Assembly: GCA_002702705.1 (NCBI GenBank)
Contig: PABH01000028.1
Coordinates: 186,001 to 250,000 of the forward strand
Reading direction: 5' to 3'
DNA: 64,000 bases
Source: Anaerolineaceae bacterium
GTDB taxonomy: Bacteria > Chloroflexota > Anaerolineae > Anaerolineales > Anaerolineaceae
The stretch's first letter is position 1. The number at the start of each line of letters is the position of its first letter. Made by a program: the position numbers and the translations under genes. This document shows positions 43,685 through 52,549 of the stretch, piece by piece. The notes under the pieces are model-generated. The model ran no database searches and was not told where the DNA came from. It worked only from the letters and a program-made list of their open reading frames with translations.

Positions 43685-43716
43685 AAAAAAATCGCCCTCC
43701 TTAAAAAAAGGAGGGC
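43685..43716 (-). terminator. Rho-independent terminator of the RRM gene
   Basis: On the - strand, GCCCTCCTT (43708-43716) pairs with AAGGAGGGC (43694-43702) and is followed by a run of T (43685-43691, seen as A on the + strand). It lies about 75 bases after the stop of the RNA-binding-protein gene. Confidence 0.88.
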
Positions 43717-43792
43717 TGTTTATATTTTTTCTAATCTCGCTGGAGTCTAAAAAATCCAGAAAAGAGGATCATCGAACTTCAGCTTTGATGAT

Positions 43793-44230
43793 TTAGCCTC
43801 GGTCGTCACGGCCTCCACGATTGCCTTGACCACCGCGATTACCATAACCACCGCGATCACCACGATCACCGCGATCATTCTGACCACCACGACCACCGTA
43901 ACCGCTTGGTCCACCACGGCCACCTTGACCACCACGGCGATTTGGTCCATTAAAAGATCGTCCACCGCCACCTGGTCGTTCTTCGCGAGGTTTAGCAACA
44001 TTAACCGTCAACGCACGCCCACCAACTTCTTTACCATTAAATACACTAATGGCATTATCCGCTTCAGCCTGGCTGCCCATTGTGACAAATGCGAAACCTT
44101 TCGCTCTCCCCGTGGCACGGTCTTTGATAATATCCACCGTTACCACATTACCAGCCTCTGAAAACAACGTACGCAGCTGTTCTTCGGTGGTACTATAAGT
44201 CATATTTCCAACATAAAGCTTTACTTCCAA
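43793..44230 (-). CDS. RRM-domain RNA-binding protein with Gly/Arg-rich tail
   Basis: This 145-residue protein has one RRM (about residues 1-80) with RNP2 LYVGNM and RNP1 KGFAFVTM. The tail is of about 60 residues made of RGG/GGR/GDRGG repeats, the low-complexity RNA-binding type found in cold-induced bacterial RRM proteins. I choose TTG 44230 because AGGA lies about 6 bases upstream and family members begin a few residues before LYVGN; a TTG 12 bases further upstream is possible. A TATAAT on the - strand (44326-44331) would give a leader of about 90 bases. The repetitive tail also creates long antisense open frames that I reject. Confidence 0.93.
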   Translation of the reverse strand: MEVKLYVGNMTYSTTEEQLRTLFSEAGNVVTVDIIKDRATGRAKGFAFVTMGSQAEADNAISVFNGKEVGGRALTVNVAKPREERPGGGGRSFNGPNRRGGQGGRGGPSGYGGRGGQNDRGDRGDRGGYGNRGGQGNRGGRDDRG

Positions 44231-44442
44231 GGTGTTCCTCAACTTTTAACTAAAGCAGACTTGGTTTATGAAAATCTGACACCTTCCATTGTGTGGTTTA
44301 GTGGCGACCAATGAACACAAATCTGATTATAAGACACGAACAGTATATCATAAAACAAGGTTTGTATAGTTATCAAAATCGCACTTTTTTCACCATAAAA
44401 TTGTTAGTGTTTTCTGTGCAAAATCGAAAAATTGGTCTTTAC

Positions 44443-45597
44443 TTAAAATCTTAATATGGCCGCCTGGGGTGCTTTTGCAGGCATCGTTCCTTCATCTACT
44501 ACGAATACGGTTCCACCATTTTTTAAGGTGTAAATGCTGACCAAATTAAGTAAATCTTCATCACCGGCTTGGAATTCATTATGGATGTGCACTTTGTTAG
44601 TATCTACATCATAATTGCCCCACACCTGGTAATCCTCCACAGTAAAAACCAATTCTATCCGGCCTTGATAGGCTGCCAAAAAAGTTTTTTCAAGATTAGT
44701 TGTAACTTGATCGGTATTAGATAGGTCTTTATAGCGGCTAAAAGCCTCATTTTGTGTTTCCATAAAGTAGGGTTTGATTAACGGCCATGCTTTTGTGTGC
44801 AATTCTTCTGCACTTAAATCATCCGGGTTCCCTTCTACCCCTTTTGCCATAATATTATTAAAGGAACTTGTTTTTTTGAATAGAGGGAACAGATACTCTA
44901 CACCAGCAAGTACGATCGGTGATTGGCGATTGGTAATTACTTCACCTAATACATCATCCACTTTATGGAACCATTGCAGCAACCGTTTTTCTTCTTTATC
45001 GCTGGGGTCATGTCCAAAGAACATCGCTGCGGTCTCTCCCGAATCGGTTTCTCTGGCGGTTCCAGTGTGGAACTGGAGTTGTTTTGAGAATAGATCAAAT
45101 TTAAGCGTTTCTGCTAGGTTGGGTAAATTCTTTTCCATATCCACTTCATCAACGGTGTATTGTGTTCCTTCTAGCAGGCGGACTTCATTTTGGCTGAGTG
45201 CCAAGATATAAAAATGGCCGTCATTTGTAAATAAGGGCAGCAAAGGTTTGATATGAAAATGATTTGAAATAACAACCAACTCCTCAAATCGAATCGGAAG
45301 GCGGTAAACCTCAAATGCTTCAGGAGAAGCAAATACTGCTAAACCATCACTTTGATGCTGCCAAAATTCAAAGTCCTCTATTAAATCGCGTGCCGGTTTT
45401 AAGATGTTCTTTATGTCCGGAGTTCGACAACCCCTTTCTTCAAGTTGTCCTTCTGCTTTGTTTAACAAGTTCTTAAAACGAATAGGGTCTTTTTGTGTTT
45501 CACGACCTGCACGGTGTGCAGGCATAAATAGAGACATACTCCATTCGGAATGGCTGTTTAACAAATGGTCTAATGCTTGTTGAGTAATTAAGTCCAT
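44443..45597 (-). CDS. baeRF-like (bacterial archaeo-eukaryotic release factor family) protein
   Basis: This 384-residue protein starts with a helical segment and LFMPAHRAGRETQKDPIRFKNLL, the opening of the baeRF family 3-like proteins (related to the eRF1 middle domain). FFILALSQNEVRLLEG follows, and the C-terminus ends with a beta-rich NGGTVFVVDEGTMPAKAPQAAILRF, the usual last block. AAGGAGGATA precedes the ATG. These proteins are predicted from fold analysis to act on stalled ribosomes or tRNA. Direct function is not shown. Confidence 0.75.
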   Translation of the reverse strand: MDLITQQALDHLLNSHSEWSMSLFMPAHRAGRETQKDPIRFKNLLNKAEGQLEERGCRTPDIKNILKPARDLIEDFEFWQHQSDGLAVFASPEAFEVYRLPIRFEELVVISNHFHIKPLLPLFTNDGHFYILALSQNEVRLLEGTQYTVDEVDMEKNLPNLAETLKFDLFSKQLQFHTGTARETDSGETAAMFFGHDPSDKEEKRLLQWFHKVDDVLGEVITNRQSPIVLAGVEYLFPLFKKTSSFNNIMAKGVEGNPDDLSAEELHTKAWPLIKPYFMETQNEAFSRYKDLSNTDQVTTNLEKTFLAAYQGRIELVFTVEDYQVWGNYDVDTNKVHIHNEFQAGDEDLLNLVSIYTLKNGGTVFVVDEGTMPAKAPQAAILRF

Positions 45598-45810
45598 TAA
45601 ATATCCTCCTTAGGTTATTTTTAATTTATGTAAATAGGGCATTCAGTCTAAAATATTGAATGATGCTGTAATTTAATCTTACAAAAATAACATTTCGTTT
45701 ACAAGGAACGCGCTTCTACAATCCCCTGGCCGAAATCACCTTTTAATTTATCGTTCAAAAAAATATTGTACATCGACAAATTTAGAGAAGCGGTTGGAAA
45801 ATCTTTTTTG

Positions 45811-46455
45811 TCATCTTTCCCCGATAATTTCCCAACCATGTTGAAGCGCTGTTTCTTTTAACACGGCATCCGGGTATACTGCGATTGGCTTTTTAGCGGA
45901 TTTGAGCATGGGAATATCTTGCCAGGTATCACCAAATGCCATATCCACTTCCTCCACTCCTAACGTTTCCAATACGCGAGTGATCTTCTGTTCACTAACC
46001 GCCAATGGTTGTTGAATTTTTAACACACCGGCTTGAATTTCAACCGGAGTGCCAATTGCTTTTGCGCCAAAACGTTTAGCAAAGATTTCTACCATGGGGG
46101 CATAAACACTGCTGGCAACATAAATTTGCGCTCCTTTTGCAGCTTCTTGTTGGAGGCGTTCTAAAACATCCTTACGGCGTTTTGCCCATAGTTGTTTTTC
46201 GACTGCCCATTCTGCCATTTTGTCGATCATCGTTGGGGCACAGTCTCTTAACAAAGGAAGGCAAGAATACATTGTTCTCATCGCCCATTTTTGATAGTTG
46301 ATCAAACCGGCTTTTGCTAAAAAATAACCGGGCAAAATAGAGGCCATATACATATTTGCGCGGAATTTGCTTTGATGTTGGCGTACCCAACTTACTAAAC
46401 CAAGTACCGGGGAACCGGTGGTAAGTGTACCTATTAAATCTGAAACAATAATCAT
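45811..46455 (-). CDS. HAD-like phosphatase with altered motif I
   Basis: This 214-residue protein has a SerB-like HAD fold. Motif I is IIVSDLIGTLT, with nucleophile Asp5 but Ile where the general acid/base Asp is usual. Motif II is IYVASSVYAPM, and the C-terminus has FGDTWQDIPML (the metal-binding Asp pair). The replaced residue could reduce phosphatase activity. The gene overlaps the upstream glycosyltransferase gene by ATGA, which suggests joint work on a glycolipid or on envelope synthesis. Confidence 0.8.
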   Translation of the reverse strand: MIIVSDLIGTLTTGSPVLGLVSWVRQHQSKFRANMYMASILPGYFLAKAGLINYQKWAMRTMYSCLPLLRDCAPTMIDKMAEWAVEKQLWAKRRKDVLERLQQEAAKGAQIYVASSVYAPMVEIFAKRFGAKAIGTPVEIQAGVLKIQQPLAVSEQKITRVLETLGVEEVDMAFGDTWQDIPMLKSAKKPIAVYPDAVLKETALQHGWEIIGER

Positions 46456-47627
46456 GCGTCCTCCTTGCTATTCTGTTTAATGGGTACCCTATGTCTTTGG
46501 AAACAGGCATACCCATATAATAAACCTGTTAATATGGGAGGCCAAAAGAACCAGACATCATCTACTAGTAAAGTGCGTTGGTAAAACGAAATGCCATTAG
46601 CAACTAGTAAAACACATACCATTATGATAGCGTTAAATTTGTTTATATTTCCTTCAGTTATCCATTCTAGTATATGAAGAATAGGAATTAAAAGCATTAT
46701 TTGATCGTAACTCCAGCCAATTGGTGAAATTATTAATCCACATATTAGTGAAATATCGATTAGGTTTCGTATGTCAACTTTATTTCTATAAAACCATAAG
46801 CTCAGGATTGATCCCACCAAAATAATAATCCACAACCGTTTTCCAAGAAAATAATTTCCTGTAAAAACGAATAATCCATTTATTGTTGGTGTTAATCTAA
46901 CAGTTGCCATGCCATAACTTACGAGATGTAAAAACCTGGCAGGCCATTCCGGATTAAGGAGAAATAATAGAATTACGCTGACCAAGAAAGCGCTTACAAA
47001 TCCCGCTAAAATCCGCCAATTTTTTCGCTTAAACAATTCCAAAATTAATAATGGTAAAGTTAATATCACAAGGTGGGGTTTGATGGTTGTGAGGATGAGA
47101 CTGCTTCCTGCCAGGAAATCTTGTTTCTTTTTGTAGAAGGTCAAAAATAAAATAACCCCCAATAAAACCATCGTATTTACTTGACCATATTTTAGTGAAA
47201 TCAGGGTCATGGAAAAGCCAAAAATTGTTAATAGTGGAATCCAAACCTTTTTATTGGTTTTTGGCCAAATTAGTATCGCTGAAATAAATAAACCAATGAT
47301 GTTGGTTATCAGCCAATAAAAACTAGCTCGCGAAAAAGTTAAGTAGGTATACGGCAGAAGGATTAAATTACCGGTGGGAAAGAACCAGGCAATCATTGTG
47401 AATGGTAAGTCCCACCCTGTAAGTGCGCGTTCAATTTCATCCATTTTTTCGGGATTACTAAAATCTTGCCCATTTCTCAAAAGATAAGTGGAGCTCCAAT
47501 AAGGGCGGAAATCGATATCTCCTGATTCAGGAGGTAATTCAAATGGAACGCGAACTATTAGAAATAATAAAACCAGTAATAATGCTATTAGTAAGATTTT
47601 TTTACTTCGTTTTGGCATGGTTCTCAT
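46452..47627 (-). CDS. Membrane glycosyltransferase-like protein (GT87/DUF2029 type)
   Basis: This 391-residue protein has about ten hydrophobic segments, beginning with a basic N-terminus and helix (ILLIALLLVLLFLIVRVPF). The first extracytoplasmic loop contains DIDFRPYWSSTYLLRNGQD, matching the polyprenol-phosphate-mannose-dependent alpha-mannosyltransferase (GT87/DUF2029) pattern in which an early Asp is catalytic. SSLILTTIKPHLVILTLPLL is another conserved region of the family. It probably glycosylates lipid or cell wall outside the membrane. The sugar is not known. Confidence 0.83.
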   Translation of the reverse strand: MRTMPKRSKKILLIALLLVLLFLIVRVPFELPPESGDIDFRPYWSSTYLLRNGQDFSNPEKMDEIERALTGWDLPFTMIAWFFPTGNLILLPYTYLTFSRASFYWLITNIIGLFISAILIWPKTNKKVWIPLLTIFGFSMTLISLKYGQVNTMVLLGVILFLTFYKKKQDFLAGSSLILTTIKPHLVILTLPLLILELFKRKNWRILAGFVSAFLVSVILLFLLNPEWPARFLHLVSYGMATVRLTPTINGLFVFTGNYFLGKRLWIIILVGSILSLWFYRNKVDIRNLIDISLICGLIISPIGWSYDQIMLLIPILHILEWITEGNINKFNAIIMVCVLLVANGISFYQRTLLVDDVWFFWPPILTGLLYGYACFQRHRVPIKQNSKEDA

Positions 47628-47887
47628 TGATTAACGCCCCACTTTTTAGGCAGGTTTTTATAATGAAAATGCTATTGGTTTGAGATATGCGATCTGTGTT
47701 CGTTTTCAATAGAAAAAACAGTAATTTAATAATACAATGAAATTTGTATATTAGGGAGTTTGTTCTTTAACAAAAGCACGCTTGTTCGCAAAGTAGCGTT
47801 ATAAGAAATCGTGTGGGGTGTTTTTTTGGTATATTAAAATGAAGAATCTTTTGGTTTTTTCAAATGATCAGAAGGAGGATGGGAAAA

Positions 47888-49264
47888 ATGAAGGTTGCCA
47901 AAAAAGTTATTTTGCTTTGTTTAATTCTGTTAATTCTGCCAGTCTCGGTTGCATTCGCAGAAACAAACACTGAGGAAGATGATTTTTATGTTAAATTAGC
48001 AATAATGGCGACAACCAATAACAGGATGGATGGTGTATTGTCCACTGGTGATTATGCGGCAATCGCTAATTTAGCAAATGAAGTAATCGAAAAAAAACTT
48101 AATCAACTTAAAAACACAAAAGATCTGGATTATGATAGTCAACTAGCATATGATGGGTTAGCTCAATATCGGGTTGATTTAATGAATGCTCTTTTAAAAA
48201 AATATAACCAGCGAAAAAAACAAGAAGCACGCGATATATTAGACACAATTATCCAAATTTCATCCACAATCGAAGACAAAAATGATGCTGTAAAAACCAT
48301 TCCGCAAGTGATTTCGGATGGTGCTGATTCGGTTAACCCTTCCAATTTGTCCACAGGTTATTCTGATGACCTTTTTGCATTTGCAAAAGACATCCACTTT
48401 GACCAGTCTATTGATCAAACTGATTTGGCAATTGATACTTTTGTCGCAAATATTGTTGACTCTACCGCTGTAATTGATACACAAAATGAAAATCAATCGG
48501 ATAATGATGGAAGTTCCATTATTATCGGGGGCGTTTCCTCTGACCCAAATGCCTCACAAAACGTTTTATCTGATGAAATCGATTTACGCCCTGTAAAGTT
48601 TGTTAACACCGGTTCTGAATCTGCGACCGTTATGGTGAGTGAATTTTCATCTGCTCCGGGTTATTCTGCTTCCATGCCGATGGCTTCAACAGTTGTTTTT
48701 CCAGGCCAATCGAACTCATCAGCAATACTTAATTTACCACTTGGGACTTATGTTTTCTGCTTTGAATGGGAATTAGACGGAGATATTGATGGGGATGATT
48801 ATATCGATTATAAACATGGGTTTACCAGTCCCTTCACGTTAAACATTAATCACAGCGAAGATCCCAGTTTAGCTGTACAAGTCAGTATTTCTGCCCCCGC
48901 AACCAACCCAACCAATGGTCGCTGCCGTGGAGAAAATAATGCCTCCACTGAGCTTACACCGGAGGAACAAGCCAATCAGGGTACTTATGCCTATTATGTA
49001 ACCGAGTCTGACGGAAACACAGATATTTCGGAGATCTTTAATTCTGTCACATTTAATTTCGGTAATGGCAAAGTCAATGTCACGATTGAGGGTGAAACAA
49101 TGCCATTTGCGAAAGCAGGTTTAAATCACTATATTTATTCAGATACTGAATTGGAGATGAGTTTTACATTCACAATGGATGGTTTTCTCTATACATATAA
49201 AGCCGAATGGGGATATGACGGTATTGAATATGTACTCTCCAATGGTACGGGTATTCGGCAGTAG
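47888..49264 (+). CDS. Exported protein of unknown function with beta domain and DxDxDG-like loop
   Basis: This 458-residue protein has a signal peptide (1-23, ending AFAE), then a helical N-terminal half (about 25-190), and a beta-rich second half. The segment near 225-320 reads 'VKFVNTGSESATVMVSE ... GTYVFCFEWELDGDIDGDDYIDYKHGF', including a calcium-loop-like DGDIDGDDYIDY at 297-308. ATG 47888 is chosen because AAGGAGG lies 9 bases before it. The next gene, 9 bases on, encodes a lipoprotein. I do not recognise a named family. Confidence 0.65.
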   Translation: MKVAKKVILLCLILLILPVSVAFAETNTEEDDFYVKLAIMATTNNRMDGVLSTGDYAAIANLANEVIEKKLNQLKNTKDLDYDSQLAYDGLAQYRVDLMNALLKKYNQRKKQEARDILDTIIQISSTIEDKNDAVKTIPQVISDGADSVNPSNLSTGYSDDLFAFAKDIHFDQSIDQTDLAIDTFVANIVDSTAVIDTQNENQSDNDGSSIIIGGVSSDPNASQNVLSDEIDLRPVKFVNTGSESATVMVSEFSSAPGYSASMPMASTVVFPGQSNSSAILNLPLGTYVFCFEWELDGDIDGDDYIDYKHGFTSPFTLNINHSEDPSLAVQVSISAPATNPTNGRCRGENNASTELTPEEQANQGTYAYYVTESDGNTDISEIFNSVTFNFGNGKVNVTIEGETMPFAKAGLNHYIYSDTELEMSFTFTMDGFLYTYKAEWGYDGIEYVLSNGTGIRQ

Positions 49265-49273
49265 GAGGGCGTA

Positions 49274-49837
49274 ATGACTAAAAAACTTCAAATTCTTATC
49301 CCTTTATTTCTTTTAATTATGCTGACTTTATCGTGTAACTTGCCTTATCGCACAAACCCATTAACTGCTTATTCAGATGGTCTTATTCAAAATTATGTTA
49401 GCCGGTCTGATCCCAACAATTTACCAAGTTACACGTTAAGCGTTGATCAAACAATGGTTATGAATGAAACCGGCTTTCCGGATCGGTTTACTATTCAATT
49501 TGATCGTAATGCAGATCGAACGGAAATATGGTATTACGATCAAATGGGGTTAAACATCAGTTTTAAAAATGGAAGTGAAATAAGTAGAGTGGAGACGAAC
49601 CCCGTTCTAAGTGAAGCTCTTGGCAGTACCTATTATTTACCCCAAAACTTTACTAAAAATTATTCATTAGATGATATTTTAGCGCTTACTAGTGAAACTG
49701 GATTTTATTTGGAAACCATTCAAAACGGTATCATTGAAAATGGAAAGCTGGTTTTCATCAAAGGTTTTTCTTTATTTTTCATCGATAACCAACTGCGATA
49801 TGTGGAAACAATTCCAATTGGCAATGCTGGGCAGTAG
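49274..49837 (+). CDS. Lipoprotein of unknown function
   Basis: This 187-residue lipoprotein has a signal ending in lipobox LTLSC (Cys about residue 18). The mature part is a mostly beta domain with PDRFTIQFDRNADRTEIWYYDQMGLNISF. It starts 9 bases after the exported protein gene and TAGGAGG provides its ribosome site, so the two form an operon. It may hold its partner at the cell surface. I recognise no family. Confidence 0.65.
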   Translation: MTKKLQILIPLFLLIMLTLSCNLPYRTNPLTAYSDGLIQNYVSRSDPNNLPSYTLSVDQTMVMNETGFPDRFTIQFDRNADRTEIWYYDQMGLNISFKNGSEISRVETNPVLSEALGSTYYLPQNFTKNYSLDDILALTSETGFYLETIQNGIIENGKLVFIKGFSLFFIDNQLRYVETIPIGNAGQ

Positions 49838-50271
49838 GGAACAAAAGCAGTTTTCTAAGAACATGCTCAAGTGATGGGATTCTTAATTGAAAATTAACCT
49901 GTTTTTCGTTTAAATACATCACTTATTCAAAAACTTAGTCCTTTTATGGCAAATTCACCATAAGCTGGCTTGGTTTTATAACAATAACTAATTTGATGTA
50001 GTTTGAACTACACTGCTGCAGCGACTAGATTTAAAGTTTAATTTTTATCAAATACTTTTTTGTGAATTTCATAATCTTGTGTGTTTTGGCGAACTACTAA
50101 AACTCGCAGGATCTTTCTACATGCCTCTCAAATAGAAGAAGGTCTTAGCTTTAAGGATAGTTCTAAAATTCTACAGAAGAAATCTTCACAGTAACTTCAT
50201 AAGTAATATGAATTTTCTTCATATCCCTGAAATACACTTGTCTTATCAAAAAAAATTTCAGGAGATTGTGG
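49838..50271. other. Intergenic region before the MacB-type operon
   Basis: This 430-base gap has no credible gene. ATATGAA (50206-50212) and TTCATAT (50218-50224) form a 7-bp inverted repeat with a 5-base loop, about 48 bases before the first start codon. It may be part of a promoter or operator. Nothing else stands out. Confidence 0.35.
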
Positions 50272-51765
50272 ATGACTACAACAAATATTCGTTTATTAAA
50301 ACGAAAACGTCAGAAACGTAATCGTTGGATTACAGTAATTATTATATTACTCGTTATGTCCGGTGGAGGCTATTATTATACGCAGGTTTATAATAACACC
50401 CCCACATCTACAGAAGAACCCGCACTTCAAACTGCAAAAGTTCGCACTGGGGATATTGTTATTTCTTTAAATGGAATTGGCGAAATCTTACCACTGGACG
50501 ATATTTCTGTAGGATTTCAAACTAACGGCACAATTAAAAGTATACCTGTTTCTGTAGGGGACATTGTGGAAGAAGGGCAACTTCTAGCACAATTAGATGA
50601 TACAAACGCTCAACTTCAACTGGAACAAGCACAATTAGATTGGTTGGTGATGACATCGCCACAAGCAATTGCAGAAGCTGAACTTGATGTCTTTTTGTCT
50701 TATGACCAAGTTACAGTGGCCGAAGAAAATTTGAAGTACTTGATCAGTCCTTCGGTTTACCATTGGGAAATCGAAGTTGATATTTTAGAAAAAAATCTTC
50801 TGGAACTTAATGCAGATCCGCAAACAACGGAAGAAACCTTACAGTTAGTTCAGAACGAATTAAAGACTGCCAAAAGTAATTTGGACCAAGCGAAATATGT
50901 GTACCAGACTGTTTACTTAATCGAAAATTTTGCTTACACATATACAGATTTAGAGACCGGTGATTTAGCAATTGACCCGGAGACAGGGGAACTCCTTTTA
51001 AATCTTGTACCACCGACAAGTAATCAAATCTCTCTTGCAAGAGCCTCATTAAGAGATGCACGATTAACTTATCAAGAGGCACAAGCTTATGTATCGCTTT
51101 TAAAAGGGGAATCCATTCCTGAAGAAGCAAATAATATCATAAATGGAAATTCCATAGCAAAGCTAGAACAAGCAAAATTAGCATTAGAAGCGGCTAACCT
51201 TGCTATTGAAAACACATCGCTAAGATCTCCTATTAGTGGAACGATCACCAATGTATCAGCCCGTGAAGGGCAGCCATCTGGAACGAATTCAATTATTGAG
51301 ATCAAATCAATTGATCAGATGGTTTTAAGTTTTTATCTCGAAGAGAATGCCCTGCCATATATTCGTCCTGATACACGACTTGTCGCACATTTGGATGCTT
51401 ACCAAGATTTAGAGATTGCTGGAAAAATAATTAATATTGATCCTTCATTAACTACTAAAGATGGTGAGTTAGTCATTCATGGTTGGGCATCTCTTGAAAT
51501 TCCCCAAGGAATCCAATTGTTATCTCTGATGTCTGCTGAGGTCGAAGTTATTGCTGCAGAGACTTATGATGCGTTGATTGTTCCTGTTCAAGCGGTTCGC
51601 GAATTAGCTCCAGGATCCTATTCTGTTTTTGTTGTCAAAGAAGATCAACAACTTGAAATGCGTGTTGTTTCGCTTGGTATAAAAGATTTTGCTAATGCCG
51701 AAATTCTCAGCGGGCTGTCCAAGGGTGAAATTGTTAGCACTGGAACAATTGAAACGGTACAGTAA
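50272..51765 (+). CDS. HlyD/MacA-type periplasmic adaptor subunit (first adaptor)
   Basis: This 497-residue protein has a basic N-terminus and a single transmembrane helix (about 18-36). A barrel-sandwich half-motif with 'VGDIVEEGQLLAQLDD' follows (about 60-110), then a long coiled-coil hairpin (about 110-320), then the second half-motif 'LRSPISGTITNVSAREGQP', and a beta-barrel/C-terminal domain. AGGAG lies 7 bases before ATG. Its C-terminus 'DFANAEILSGLSKGEIVSTG' closely matches the second adaptor of the operon. It should couple a MacB-type ABC machine to the cell envelope. Two adaptors in one operon are unusual. Confidence 0.88.
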   Translation: MTTTNIRLLKRKRQKRNRWITVIIILLVMSGGGYYYTQVYNNTPTSTEEPALQTAKVRTGDIVISLNGIGEILPLDDISVGFQTNGTIKSIPVSVGDIVEEGQLLAQLDDTNAQLQLEQAQLDWLVMTSPQAIAEAELDVFLSYDQVTVAEENLKYLISPSVYHWEIEVDILEKNLLELNADPQTTEETLQLVQNELKTAKSNLDQAKYVYQTVYLIENFAYTYTDLETGDLAIDPETGELLLNLVPPTSNQISLARASLRDARLTYQEAQAYVSLLKGESIPEEANNIINGNSIAKLEQAKLALEAANLAIENTSLRSPISGTITNVSAREGQPSGTNSIIEIKSIDQMVLSFYLEENALPYIRPDTRLVAHLDAYQDLEIAGKIINIDPSLTTKDGELVIHGWASLEIPQGIQLLSLMSAEVEVIAAETYDALIVPVQAVRELAPGSYSVFVVKEDQQLEMRVVSLGIKDFANAEILSGLSKGEIVSTGTIETVQ

Positions 51766-51776
51766 GGAATTACATT

Positions 51777-52538
51777 ATGTCTATACAAACAGAAAATCAG
51801 ACAATTACCCAGAATACAGAAATCGTATCTGCAGATAATCCTATCATCCAAATCCGGGATATGACAAAAGTTTACGGCTCGGACCGGGCAGAAACCCATG
51901 CATTACGGGGTATCTCCATTGATATTTACTCGGGGGAATTTGTTGCAATAATGGGCCCTTCCGGTTCTGGAAAATCGACCTTTATGAATATTTTGGGATG
52001 TCTGGATCGTCCAACCGCTGGATCTTATATCCTTGGAGATGAAGATGTAAGTGAATTAGATCTTGGAGACTTAGCAGAAGTTCGTAACGAAAAAATTGGC
52101 TTTATTTTCCAGTCTTTTAATCTACTACCAAGGTTAACCGCTTTGGAGAATGTTGTTTTACCTATGTTATACGACGCCAGAGAACGATGGTCTGCTGATG
52201 AAAAAGTAAAACGAGCTATTGCAGGGTTAAAGTCAGTTGGTCTGGAAGATCGCATGGACCACTTGCCAAGTGAATTGTCTGGTGGGCAGCAGCAAAGAGT
52301 AGCCATCGCTCGTGCGTTGGTGAATGAACCAGTTATTATCTTTGCTGATGAACCAACGGGAAATCTGGATACAAAATCCAGTTATGAAGTCATGGTAATT
52401 CTTAAATCTCTGCATGAACAAGGCAGAACAATAGTTATGGTTACCCACGAACCTGATATTGCGACTTATGCGCAAAGGGTAATTTGTGTTCGAGATGGAT
52501 TGATTGTCAAGAATGAAGGGGAGACGCCTTGTCGTTAA
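51777..52538 (+). CDS. MacB/LolD-type ABC transporter ATP-binding protein
   Basis: This 253-residue ATPase has Walker A GPSGSGKST (60-68), signature LSGGQQQRVAIARAL, Walker B IIFADEPTGNLD and H-loop TH. The Y-G-S-x-A-E-T-HALRG start and short total length are typical of the LolD/MacB/FtsE group that works with FtsX-like permeases. The first 20 residues are a short, poorly conserved extension. The ATPase is separate here, while MacB proper is fused to the permease. It begins 11 bases after the first adaptor. Confidence 0.95.
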   Translation: MSIQTENQTITQNTEIVSADNPIIQIRDMTKVYGSDRAETHALRGISIDIYSGEFVAIMGPSGSGKSTFMNILGCLDRPTAGSYILGDEDVSELDLGDLAEVRNEKIGFIFQSFNLLPRLTALENVVLPMLYDARERWSADEKVKRAIAGLKSVGLEDRMDHLPSELSGGQQQRVAIARALVNEPVIIFADEPTGNLDTKSSYEVMVILKSLHEQGRTIVMVTHEPDIATYAQRVICVRDGLIVKNEGETPCR

Positions 52539-52549
52539 AAGTGATTATT

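Noticed and set aside
43826-44161. Thr/Ile/Ala-rich open frames antisense to the RRM protein's Gly/Arg-rich tail, and a Val-rich one in another frame.
   Set aside because: They arise from the repetitive RGG-coding sequence and have no independent support.
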